Source: Sphingobium sp. Z007
Lineage (GTDB): Bacteria; Pseudomonadota; Alphaproteobacteria; Sphingomonadales; Sphingomonadaceae
Assembly: GCF_900013425.1 (NCBI RefSeq)
Contig: NZ_FBXK01000005.1
Location: forward strand, 3,187,407-3,251,406
Direction of reading: 5' to 3'
Length of the DNA stretch: 64,000 bases
Numbering within the stretch: the stretch's first letter is position 1; each line of letters starts with the position of its first letter. Below the pieces are notes generated by a model. The model had not been told where the DNA came from. It worked only from the letters and a program-made list of their open reading frames with translations, and did not search any database. Of this stretch, positions 18,714 to 26,432 are shown piece by piece. The position numbers and the translations under genes were made by a program.

Positions 18714-18758
18714 CGTTCTTCAACCTGGCCAAAATCGCAGCTTCGGGCCGACTGGGCC
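18714..18758 (-). repeat. Right terminal inverted repeat of the Tn3-type element
   Basis: Reverse-complement partner of 14650-14694 (41 of 45 identical). The interrupted methyltransferase gene resumes immediately after 18758. Confidence 0.92.
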
Positions 18759-19102
18759 ATCTGGAAGCGGAGATAGATGATCCGCGGTTGCGCGTGGTGC
18801 ATGGATCGGCGGCCGACGTGCGCCGTTTCATCAAGGAGGCAGGCCATTATCAGGCCGATTACGTGCTTTCGGGCATCCCCTTTTCCACTCTTCCCGAAGG
18901 CGTGGGCGAAGCGATCTGCGCGGAAACACGCAGCGCCTTGCGGCCGGGCGGGGCGTTCCTGATCTACCAATATTCGCGCTATGTGCTGCGCCTGCTCAAC
19001 CCGCTGTTCGGCGATGTCAGCGATGCGCTGGAATGGCGCAATATTCCGCCCTGCCGCATGATCCGCGCGGTCCGGCAGGAAGCGTTGGCACAGGCCGCCT
19101 GA
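18759..19102 (+). pseudogene. 3' fragment of SAM-dependent methyltransferase
   Basis: In the frame fixed by the stop at 19102 this reads HLEAEIDDPRLRVVHGSAAD directly from the transposon edge, then YVLSGIPFSTLPEGVGEAI and a C-terminal RYVLRLLNPLFGDV. It continues the methyltransferase fragment at 14343-14649, and together they make about 215 residues, normal for the family. Joining the flanks with one pentamer removed leaves the two parts one base out of frame, so a small indel has occurred at the left junction as well. An internal ATG (18788) is unlikely to give a useful product without the SAM-binding half. Confidence 0.87.
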
Positions 19103-19214
19103 CCTTAGTCCTGATATAGGTCAATTTTTTCGCCGCGATCAATAGCATGGCCTGTTGCCCATTTGACTTCCCCTAGGCTTTGGCTAACCCGGTGACGGGG
19201 TATGGGGGAAGGCA

Positions 19215-20315
19215 ATGGCGATGCGCGCCGACGGTAGCGATCCATGGGCGGACCTGTTCCTGTCCGCGGCGCTGGAGCCGGAAAAATGGGGGGACGCGAT
19301 CAAGACCATGGCCGACGCCACGGGGTCTCGCCATGGGCAATTGATCGGCTTTGGACCGGGTGCATCCGGCTTCAACTGGATCAGCGATATCGACGCCAGC
19401 ATCGTCACCAAGACGGGGGCGATCGACCAGTCCACGCCCGACCTGAATTTCAGGGTGGCGGCGGACCTGCTGCCAGACCGCCCGACGATCGTTCACGAAG
19501 CCCATTACGATGTCGCGCGGCAATCGCTGCGGTCCGACGCCTATCTCGACCTATGCTCGGACTTCGATATTTTCGATGGGTGCCAGACGCGGCTGGTGGC
19601 CGATAACGACCAGATGGTCGGGCTGGCGCTGTTGCGCGATAGCAAGGATGGACGGACCAGCCAGCAGGATCGTGACTTGTTCGGCCAGATTGCGGTCCAT
19701 GCGCGCAATGCCGTCCGGCTCCAGCAGGCGATCGAGCAACAGGGCTTCGCCTTGCTGTCCGGCACGTTCGAGGCGATGGACCGGGCCTGCTGGCTGCTCG
19801 ATGCGACGGGGCGGGTAGGCGGCATGACGCCGCGCGCGCAGGCTTTGCTGTCGTCCAGCCGGATCAGGGTGAGCGACGGCTGGCTGGCGAGCGCGCGGGC
19901 GGACGAAACCCGCGCTATCGGGCGTGCGATGCGCGCCGTGATCGATCCGCCCGGCCGGCCGGCCGATCCGGTCGCGCTGGCCGACGATGCAGGCGGCGTT
20001 GCGATCATGCTGGAATTCCATCCGCTGCCGGTGCGCCCATGGGCGCTGCCCTTCGCCCCGCGCGCAATCGTCATCGCCCGCGTCGGCGCACCGACCGATC
20101 GGCACGTGCAACTGCTGACGCGGACCTTCCGTCTCACCCCGGCCGAAGCGGACATTGCGATCCGGCTGGCGGCAGGACAAGCACGCAAGGATATCGCGCT
20201 GGCCCGTGGCGTGTCGGTCGAAACGCTCAAGGTGCAGTTGCGCAGCATCTACGACAAGACCGGGTGCAGCCGGGAATCGCAGCTGGTGCGCATCGTTGGC
20301 CTCATCAGCCACTGA
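19215..20315 (+). CDS. LuxR-type HTH regulator
   Basis: Protein of 366 residues with a C-terminal LuxR/FixJ-type DNA-binding domain (FRLTPAEADIAIRLAAGQARKDIALARGVSVETLKVQL, about 303-345; SIYDKTGCSRESQLVRIV after it). The N-terminal 290 residues have no recognisable receiver or autoinducer-binding motif and may be a PAS/GAF-like sensor. Proteins with this layout are common as orphans in sphingomonads. The start ATG follows GGGGGAAGG with suitable spacing. It lies between the broken methyltransferase and proA, and its target genes are unknown. Confidence 0.82.
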   Translation: MAMRADGSDPWADLFLSAALEPEKWGDAIKTMADATGSRHGQLIGFGPGASGFNWISDIDASIVTKTGAIDQSTPDLNFRVAADLLPDRPTIVHEAHYDVARQSLRSDAYLDLCSDFDIFDGCQTRLVADNDQMVGLALLRDSKDGRTSQQDRDLFGQIAVHARNAVRLQQAIEQQGFALLSGTFEAMDRACWLLDATGRVGGMTPRAQALLSSSRIRVSDGWLASARADETRAIGRAMRAVIDPPGRPADPVALADDAGGVAIMLEFHPLPVRPWALPFAPRAIVIARVGAPTDRHVQLLTRTFRLTPAEADIAIRLAAGQARKDIALARGVSVETLKVQLRSIYDKTGCSRESQLVRIVGLISH

Positions 20316-20533
20316 TTTTCCGAATTTTTGTTCGCCTACCCCCTTTGGGGTATGCGGCGGCCGTAACGACCGCGTAGAAAATGACGCAGGCGGGTTCGTC
20401 CTGCTGGGCCGGCGGCCGGATCATATTGCGACCCATGATCCGGTCGTCGGCACTAATTCTCTCCAAGGTCCGCCGCTTTCGTTTCGGCCCGCTTTCATGC
20501 TAAGGCGCGGCCGACCTTTCGGCGAGAGTTTTC

Positions 20534-21799
20534 ATGAACGACCTGACCCAGACCCCCGAAATGCTGATTGCGACGATGGGTGCGCGCGCCCGACGCGCCG
20601 CCGCGCAAATCGCGCAAGCGAGCGATGCGCAAAAGGCCGATGCGCTACGGCGCGCGGCGCAGGCGTTGCGGGACCAGGCCCCAGCGATCATCGCCGCCAA
20701 TGCGCGCGACATGGACAATGCGGTGGCCAATGGCCTGTCGCCTGCGCTGCTTGACCGGCTGAAGCTGAACGCGGAGCAAGTCGCCGCCACCGCTGAGGGG
20801 GTGGAGCAGGTCGCGACGCTCGCCAATCCGCTGGGCAGCGTGATCGACGCGGTCACGCGCCCCAATGGGCTGGAACTCAGCCGGGTGCGCGTGCCGCTGG
20901 GCGTGATCGGCATCATCTATGAAAGCCGCCCCAATGTAACGGCGGACGCGGCGGCTTTGTGCCTGCGTGCGGGCAATGCCGTGATCCTGCGTGGGGGCAG
21001 CGAGGCGAAGGAAAGCAACCGGGCGATCCATGCTGCGATGGTCGAGGGCATCGTCGCCGCCGGGCTGCCTGCTGACGTCGTGCAACTGGTGCCCACCACC
21101 GATCGGGCCGCTGTGGGCGCGTTGCTCAAGGCCGCCGAATTTGTCGACCTGATCGTGCCGCGCGGCGGCAAGAGCCTGGTCGCGCGGGTACAGGAAGAGG
21201 CGCGGGTGCCGGTGCTGGCGCACCTGGACGGCATCAACCACAGCTATGTCGATGGCGCGGCCGACCCCGCCATGGCGCAGGCGCTGGTCGTCAATGCCAA
21301 GATGCGGCGGACCGGCGTGTGCGGCGCGACCGAGACGGTGCTGATCGATCGCGCCTATGGCGCGGCGGCGGCGCTGGTGACGGCTTTGCTCGACGCCCGA
21401 TGCGAAGTGCGCGGCGACGCGGCGGTGCAGGCGATGGACGCGCGCGTTGTTGCGGCGAGCGAGCAGGATTGGGATACCGAATATCTCGATGCGATCGTCT
21501 CTGTCCGGTTGGTCGATGGCGTGGAGGACGCGATCGCCCATATCGCGGCCCATGCGAGCCATCATACCGATGCGATCATTACGGAGGATGGCGCGACGGC
21601 AGAGCGGTTCCTTAATGCCGTCGATAGCGCGATCGTGATGTGGAACGCGTCGACGCAGTTCGCGGATGGCGCCGAATTCGGGCTGGGCGCGGAGATCGGC
21701 ATTTCGACCGGGCGGCTCCATGCGCGGGGGCCAGTGGCGCTGGAGGGGCTGACGACCTATAAGTGGATCGTGCGCGGGGCCGGGCAGGTGAGGCCTTAA
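20534..21799 (+). CDS. proA: Gamma-glutamyl phosphate reductase
   Basis: Enzyme of 421 residues in the aldehyde-dehydrogenase superfamily, performing NADPH reduction of gamma-glutamyl phosphate to the semialdehyde in proline synthesis. The catalytic cysteine is in [12 protein letters not shown] (about C263). The family motifs [20 protein letters not shown] and [11 protein letters not shown] are present. The usual partner proB is not adjacent; it must lie elsewhere or outside the window. The length is standard. Confidence 0.96.
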   Translation: MNDLTQTPEMLIATMGARARRAAAQIAQASDAQKADALRRAAQALRDQAPAIIAANARDMDNAVANGLSPALLDRLKLNAEQVAATAEGVEQVATLANPLGSVIDAVTRPNGLELSRVRVPLGVIGIIYESRPNVTADAAALCLRAGNAVILRGGSEAKESNRAIHAAMVEGIVAAGLPADVVQLVPTTDRAAVGALLKAAEFVDLIVPRGGKSLVARVQEEARVPVLAHLDGINHSYVDGAADPAMAQALVVNAKMRRTGVCGATETVLIDRAYGAAAALVTALLDARCEVRGDAAVQAMDARVVAASEQDWDTEYLDAIVSVRLVDGVEDAIAHIAAHASHHTDAIITEDGATAERFLNAVDSAIVMWNASTQFADGAEFGLGAEIGISTGRLHARGPVALEGLTTYKWIVRGAGQVRP

Positions 21800-21807
21800 G
21801 CCACATC

Positions 21808-21878
21808 CGTTCGGGCTGAGCGCAGCGAAGGCTTCGACTGCGCTCAGCCGGGTCCTTCGACAGGCTCAGGACGAACGG
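21808..21878. repeat. Intergenic palindromic repeat between proA and kdsA
   Basis: Begins CCGTTCGGGCTGAGCGCAGC and ends CAGGCTCAGGACGAACGG, with internal complementary CTGAGCGCAG...CTGCGCTCAG. It belongs to the same dispersed CGTTCG-family as 37692-37755, 44179-44280, 46551-46661, 50457-50559, 55501-55555 and 56364-56530. Here it fills the gap between convergent genes and could act as a bidirectional transcription end. Confidence 0.7.
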
Positions 21879-21887
21879 AGGGGGTCT

Positions 21888-22739
21888 TTATCCTTTCACC
21901 ACCTCGTCGATCGCCCTGAGCTTCTCCAGCATCGGGCCGACCCAGTCCAGCGGCAGCATCACCGGGCCGTCCGAAGGGGCATTGTCCGGGTCTTCATGCG
22001 CTTCGGCAAAGATGGCCGCCACGCCGGCAGCGATCGCGCTGCGGGCGAGCAAGGGCGCAAATTCGCGCTGGCCGCCTGACGCTGTGCCAAGGCCGCCGGG
22101 CTGCTGCACCGAATGGGTGGCGTCGAAGACGACGGGATAGCCGGTCTGGGCCATGGTCGGCAGCGCGCGCATGTCGCTGACCAGCGTGTTGTAGCCAAAG
22201 CTCGCGCCGCGCTCGGTCAGCAGGATGCGCTCATTGCCGGTGGAAGCGACCTTCTGCGCTACCGCCGCCATGTCCCAGGGGGCGAGGAACTGGCCCTTTT
22301 TCACGTTGACGATCGCGCCGGTCCGCCCGGCGGCGAGTAGCAGGTCGGTCTGGCGGCAGAGGAAGGCGGGAATTTGCAGGATGTCCACCGCTTGCGCTGC
22401 GGCATCGACCTGGCCGGCGTCATGGATGTCGGTCAGCACCGGGCAGCCAAGGGTCGCCTTCACCTCCGCCAGAATCGCCAGCCCCGCGTCGATGCCGACG
22501 CCGCGCTGGCCCGACACCGACGTCCGGTTCGCCTTGTCGAAGCTGCTCTTGAAGATGAAAGGCACGCCCGCCTTGCCCGCCGCCTTTGCCAGCGCGTCGG
22601 CCATGAACAGCGCATGGTCGCGGCTTTCGATCTGGCAGGGGCCGGATATCAGGACGAAGGGCAGGTCGTTGCCGAAGGTGATGGGGCCTGCGGTCACATG
22701 TTTCGGGGGCACGCGCGTGGGATCAGTCATGGCGGTCAT
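21888..22739 (-). CDS. kdsA: 3-deoxy-D-manno-octulosonate 8-phosphate synthase
   Basis: Enzyme of 283 residues condensing phosphoenolpyruvate with arabinose 5-phosphate to give KDO-8-P for lipopolysaccharide inner core. Motifs seen: [56 protein letters not shown] and [13 protein letters not shown]. The start is set at 22739 because this ATG overlaps the stop of the small upstream gene as ATGA, indicating translational coupling; MTDPTR at 22730 is the alternative. A longer in-frame extension overlaps the upstream gene and is not used. Confidence 0.95.
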   Translation of the reverse strand: MTAMTDPTRVPPKHVTAGPITFGNDLPFVLISGPCQIESRDHALFMADALAKAAGKAGVPFIFKSSFDKANRTSVSGQRGVGIDAGLAILAEVKATLGCPVLTDIHDAGQVDAAAQAVDILQIPAFLCRQTDLLLAAGRTGAIVNVKKGQFLAPWDMAAVAQKVASTGNERILLTERGASFGYNTLVSDMRALPTMAQTGYPVVFDATHSVQQPGGLGTASGGQREFAPLLARSAIAAGVAAIFAEAHEDPDNAPSDGPVMLPLDWVGPMLEKLRAIDEVVKG

Positions 22740-23029
22740 TTGGGCGCTTTGGCGAAACGGCGCAACAGTTGACCGCGCCACGGCCCCTTGCCCGGATGAT
22801 AGTTCCAGCAGAACCAGCCGAACGCGAGGCAGGCGAACAGCGATGGCAGCGCCATCGGATCGCCGTTCGCCTTCATATGGCGGTAAAAGGTCATGTCGGC
22901 GCGCCAACGGTCGCGTTCGCTGCCGCCGCCATTGATGCCGTACATATTGTCATGCTTTCGACAGCCGACATTGCGGTTGTATTTGCGGTGGTCGATGAAA
23001 TAGCAGTAGTCGCGTTCGGGCGTGTTCAT
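22736..23029 (-). CDS. Small phospholipase A2-like protein with membrane segment
   Basis: Protein of 97 residues from [18 protein letters not shown]. The region [13 protein letters not shown] followed by [12 protein letters not shown] matches the prokaryotic phospholipase A2 core: Cys, His-Asp catalytic pair, Tyr, and the later Asp that supports the His. A hydrophobic segment ([17 protein letters not shown]) follows near the C-terminus. No signal peptide is seen before the motif, which is unusual for secreted PLA2. It overlaps kdsA by ATGA, so the pair is one operon. The start codon is 16 bases from that of the divergent hydrolase gene. Enzymatic activity is inferred only. Confidence 0.68.
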   Translation of the reverse strand: MNTPERDYCYFIDHRKYNRNVGCRKHDNMYGINGGGSERDRWRADMTFYRHMKANGDPMALPSLFACLAFGWFCWNYHPGKGPWRGQLLRRFAKAPK

Positions 23030-23045
23030 GCGCGCGATTAGGGCG

Positions 23046-24185
23046 ATGCTGTTGGAAAAGTTCAAGCGTAAAGTCTTCTACCTCGGCGGTTTCGACCCAC
23101 GCGGCGTGCGTTTCTACCACCAGCTCTATCGCGAGCAGGCGGCGCGCTATGCGGCGCTGACCGGGGAGGAAATGGCCGTGGGCGGCCGGCAGGCGGGGGC
23201 GGCAGGGGCGATCGTGTCGGCGCGCTGGACCGTGGATAACCTGCAGGCCGGGGTCGAAACCGACTATGAATATTGCCGCTGGGAGGATCTGATCGGCAAG
23301 GTGTGGATTCGCAATCCGCTCAGCCTCGCCCTGCGCGCGGCCCGCGCCTATGCCGGTCATGCGCGGCAGATGGATTTCTGGCGGATGCGCCGGCTGCGTA
23401 AGGGGCCAGTCATCACCATCCTCTATCCGCCGATATTGGCGGTGCTGATCCCGCTGTTGCTGGCAGTCGTTCCCGCGCTGCTGCTGTCGCTGTTGCTGCC
23501 CTTCTGGGCGTCGGCGCTGATCGGCATCGCGCTCAGCGCCTTTCTGTCGGGGCGCATCCTGGCCAAGCTGGTCGTGCCCTGGCTGTTGCGATTCATGACC
23601 TATCATGGCGCGCTGGCGGCAGATGGGCCGGGCGCGGCGCTGGACGAACGGATCGACCTGTTCGCCGCGCGGATCGCGCAGGAACTGGACGGCGACTGGG
23701 ACGAGGTGCAATTCGTCACCCACAGCGCCGGGACGATCCTGGGCATGCGGTTGATGCGTCGCCTGATCGCGCTGCGCGGCGGCGCCCTGCCCGATCATTT
23801 CGTCATGCTGGGGCTGGGGCAGGTGGTGCCGGTCATCGGCCTGCGCCGCGACGCGACCTGGTATCATGACGATCTGCGCGCGCTGGCCGACAAGCGCTTC
23901 CGCTATGTCGACATCAGCTCCCCGCCCGATGGCGCGGCCTATTATAACGTCAATCCGTTCCGGCTGGTCGCCGACGCGCATGCGGCGCGGGTGGACATGC
24001 TATCGCCACGTTTCCACTTGTTCTACGAGCCGGAAAACTATCATGGCGGATGGTCGAACAAATATGAGGCGCATTTCGATTATCTGCGGGTGGGCGACCG
24101 GCTCTCGCCGCTCGACTTCATCAGCCTGACCGCAGGCCGCCGCACCGTGGACGACGCCGTCGCGGCTTTCAGGACGATCCCGTGA
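23046..24185 (+). CDS. Membrane-associated alpha/beta-hydrolase-like protein of unknown function
   Basis: Protein of 379 residues from MLLEKFKRKVFYLGGFDPRG. A central pair of strongly hydrophobic helices (ITILYPPILAVLIPLLLAVV and LLLSLLLPFWASALIGIALS) splits the chain. After it comes VQFVTHSAGTILGMRLMRRL, a serine in a THSAGT nucleophile-elbow-like context, as in lipases/esterases. The substrate is unknown. It overlaps the P450 gene start (GTGA), so both are made from one message. It is divergent from a PLA2-like gene, giving a possible lipid-related group. Confidence 0.65.
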   Translation: MLLEKFKRKVFYLGGFDPRGVRFYHQLYREQAARYAALTGEEMAVGGRQAGAAGAIVSARWTVDNLQAGVETDYEYCRWEDLIGKVWIRNPLSLALRAARAYAGHARQMDFWRMRRLRKGPVITILYPPILAVLIPLLLAVVPALLLSLLLPFWASALIGIALSAFLSGRILAKLVVPWLLRFMTYHGALAADGPGAALDERIDLFAARIAQELDGDWDEVQFVTHSAGTILGMRLMRRLIALRGGALPDHFVMLGLGQVVPVIGLRRDATWYHDDLRALADKRFRYVDISSPPDGAAYYNVNPFRLVADAHAARVDMLSPRFHLFYEPENYHGGWSNKYEAHFDYLRVGDRLSPLDFISLTAGRRTVDDAVAAFRTIP

Positions 24186-25543
24186 CCGACCTTTTCACGC
24201 CTCCCTATCCGCAGCCGCCCCGGAGCAAGGCGGGCCTGGTGAAGCGGTTCCTGCGCGGCTGGCATAGTTGGATCCATGTGCTCTTCGACAAAAGCTATAC
24301 GATGAAGATGGGCGAAATCCGCACGCCCGGCCGGACCATGTATATCGCCAACGAACTGAGCCTGGTGGACCAGATATTGCGCGGCGGCACCGCCTATCCC
24401 AAGCATAGCGAACTGGTGCGCAATTTGGACCCGCTGATCGGCAACAGCGTCTTTTCGGCCAATGGCGCGGATTGGGAAAGCCAGCGGGCGATGGTCAACC
24501 CCGCCTTCGCCCATACCGCGCTGACCAAATCGATGCCGCTGATGGTCGCGGCAGCGGACGACCTGCTCGCGCGGCTGGATGCTGCGGATCGGGACAAGCC
24601 GGTCGATATCGACCCGATGATGACCCATGTGGCGGCCGACATCATCTTTCGCACGCTGTTTTCGCAGGCGCTGGATGCCGAGCGGTCGAACATCATCCAT
24701 ACCGCCTTCGGCAAATTTCAGCGGCTGGCGCATAGCGCGTCGATGTTGCGGTTGTATGGCCTACCGGCCGGCTGGTTCGAGAAGAGATCGAAGGGGCCGG
24801 CGCGCGCGATTCATGACGTTTTCCGGCCGATCGTGGAGGCACGCTACGAAAGATGGCACGCGCGCGGGCAAGCGCCGCATCGCGACATCCTGCAATCGCT
24901 GATCGAGGCGAAGGACGCGCAGACCGGGGATAGCTTCACCTGCCAACAGGTGATGGAACAGGTGTCGACCATCTTCCTGGCGGGGCATGAGACATCAGCC
25001 AGCACCATGACCTGGGCGCTCTATATGCTCGCCGAATGCGGCCATATCCAGGACCGGGTGCGGGGTGAGATTGCGGGGATCGCAGGCGATGCGCCGCTGA
25101 CCGCGGCGATGCTCAAGGACATGGGTCAGCTGCGCAATATCTTCAAGGAAACGCTGCGCCTCTATCCGCCGGTATCGTTCCTGCCGCGCGAAGTCACCTG
25201 TCCCATGGACATGCGCGACAAGCATCTGGAGACGGGATCGATGCTGGTGGTCGCGCCCTGGCTGACCCAGCGCAACAAGGATAATTGGGCCTGCCCGCAC
25301 GCCTTCGACCCCGACCGCTTCGACGATCCGGCCAATGCGGAGATGGCGAAACAGGCCTGGTTCCCGTTCGGCCGTGGCCCGCGGGTGTGCGTGGGCGCGG
25401 GTTTTGCGCAGCAGGAGGTGATGACGGTGATCGCCAGCGTCGTGCGCCGTTATCGGTTGACCGTGCCCGCCGGGTTTAAGCCCGAACCGATCAGCCGCCT
25501 GACCATACGGCCGAGGACGGGGATGCCGCTGCTGTTCAGCTAA
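24182..25543 (+). CDS. Cytochrome P450
   Basis: Heme monooxygenase of 453 residues. The I-helix oxygen-binding motif AGHETSAS is at about 266-273, the K-helix ExxR is in KETLRLYP (about 322), and the heme-binding loop FGRGPRVCVGAGFAQQE has the thiolate Cys near 403. No membrane anchor is evident. Class and substrate cannot be named; fatty-acid-type hydroxylation would suit its lipase-like partner but is inference. The start is the GTG at 24182, overlapping the upstream stop. No ferredoxin or reductase gene is nearby. Confidence 0.93.
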   Translation: MTDLFTPPYPQPPRSKAGLVKRFLRGWHSWIHVLFDKSYTMKMGEIRTPGRTMYIANELSLVDQILRGGTAYPKHSELVRNLDPLIGNSVFSANGADWESQRAMVNPAFAHTALTKSMPLMVAAADDLLARLDAADRDKPVDIDPMMTHVAADIIFRTLFSQALDAERSNIIHTAFGKFQRLAHSASMLRLYGLPAGWFEKRSKGPARAIHDVFRPIVEARYERWHARGQAPHRDILQSLIEAKDAQTGDSFTCQQVMEQVSTIFLAGHETSASTMTWALYMLAECGHIQDRVRGEIAGIAGDAPLTAAMLKDMGQLRNIFKETLRLYPPVSFLPREVTCPMDMRDKHLETGSMLVVAPWLTQRNKDNWACPHAFDPDRFDDPANAEMAKQAWFPFGRGPRVCVGAGFAQQEVMTVIASVVRRYRLTVPAGFKPEPISRLTIRPRTGMPLLFS

Positions 25544-26432
25544 GCGCGGTTTCCTCTTCCGGCGCGACGTCGACCATGACGCGCAGGCTCTGGCCCGCGC
25601 CGCCCACGAACAGCCCGTCCATCGGTGCGACATCGGCATAGTCGCGGCCCATCGCCACGAACAGATGCCCGTCATGGGTAATGACCCCGTTGGTAGGATC
25701 AAAGCCGATCCAGCCGCGGGTCGGGCCGCACCACAGCATGACCCAGGCGTGCATGGCGTCGGCACCGATCAGCCGGGGGCGTCCGGGCGGCGGCAGGGTG
25801 CGCAGATACCCGCTGACATAGGCGGCCGGCAGGCCGGCTAGGCGCAGAGCGACCACCATGACATGGGCGAAATCCTGGCACACGCCATGGCGTGCGGCAA
25901 AAGCGTCGGCGACCGGGGTGGAAGCGTCGGTCGCACCGGGTTCATAGGCGAATTCCGCCTGGATACGCCGGGTCAGGTCCAGCGCGGCGGCGACGATCGG
26001 CCGGTCCGGGGCGAGCATGTCCCCCGCCCACTTGCCGATCGGCGCAAGCAGCGGCGCGCGGGGCGAGGCATAGAGATAATGGGCGGGGGCGGACGGCCCC
26101 ATGTCGCGATCCAGCAGGGCGGCCTGCGCGACCGTGGCGATCGTTGGATCGTCAGGCTGGGGGACGATCTGCGGGCCGTTATCCACCCCGGCGCGGAAAC
26201 GGGCTTCGATCGTCAGCTGGCGGATCGGATTTTCTATCACCAGCCGGGCGACGTTGACCGGCCAGGCACCGGGGCGCGATTCGATGGCCGACGGAATGGG
26301 ATCGACGGTCAGCGCATAGTCGGACGTCCATTGGCCGGTCCAGGGCGCGGGGCGCAGCCGCAGGTTGAAACGGGCGAGACGCACGGGGCTGGCGTAGCGG
26401 ACGATGGTCTGGTGGCGGACATGGTAGATCAT
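25536..26432 (-). CDS. Transglutaminase-like cysteine protease family protein
   Basis: Protein of 298 residues with the bacterial transglutaminase N-terminal region ([20 protein letters not shown]) and a papain-like transglutaminase core. The catalytic Cys is in RHGVCQDFAHVMVVALR (about 183), His in DAMHAWVMLW (about 226) and Asp in GWIGFDPTNG. Members of this set are proposed to act as peptidases or amidases. It is the last gene of the three-gene operon and overlaps the ATP-grasp stop as ATGA. Its 3' end overlaps the convergent P450 gene by 8 bases. Confidence 0.88.
   Translation of the reverse strand: MIYHVRHQTIVRYASPVRLARFNLRLRPAPWTGQWTSDYALTVDPIPSAIESRPGAWPVNVARLVIENPIRQLTIEARFRAGVDNGPQIVPQPDDPTIATVAQAALLDRDMGPSAPAHYLYASPRAPLLAPIGKWAGDMLAPDRPIVAAALDLTRRIQAEFAYEPGATDASTPVADAFAARHGVCQDFAHVMVVALRLAGLPAAYVSGYLRTLPPPGRPRLIGADAMHAWVMLWCGPTRGWIGFDPTNGVITHDGHLFVAMGRDYADVAPMDGLFVGGAGQSLRVMVDVAPEEETALS

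Larger units (their letters stand above)
14650..18758 (+). mobile_element. Tn3-family transposon (4.1 kb, tnpA and tnpR only)
   Basis: Bounded by inverted repeats of 45 bp (14650-14694 and 18714-18758) that differ at only 4 positions. Both begin GGCCCAGTCGGCCC, unlike the GGGG start usual for Tn3. Inside are tnpA, a res-like region and tnpR, all on the plus strand, with no passenger genes. The flanking pentamers are ATCTT (left) and ATCTG (right), a 4/5 match to the expected 5-bp duplication. Gene order and the long resolvase suggest the ISXc5/Tn163 branch (inference). The target is a methyltransferase gene. Confidence 0.92.

Noticed and set aside
18788..19102. Independent 104-residue gene
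   Set aside because: It begins inside the methyltransferase C-terminal fragment; the conserved HLEAEIDDPRL sequence before it shows that it is a remnant.
20330..20360. TACCCC/GGGGTA hairpin after the LuxR-type gene as a terminator
   Set aside because: The stem is short and no T-run follows, so it is not called.
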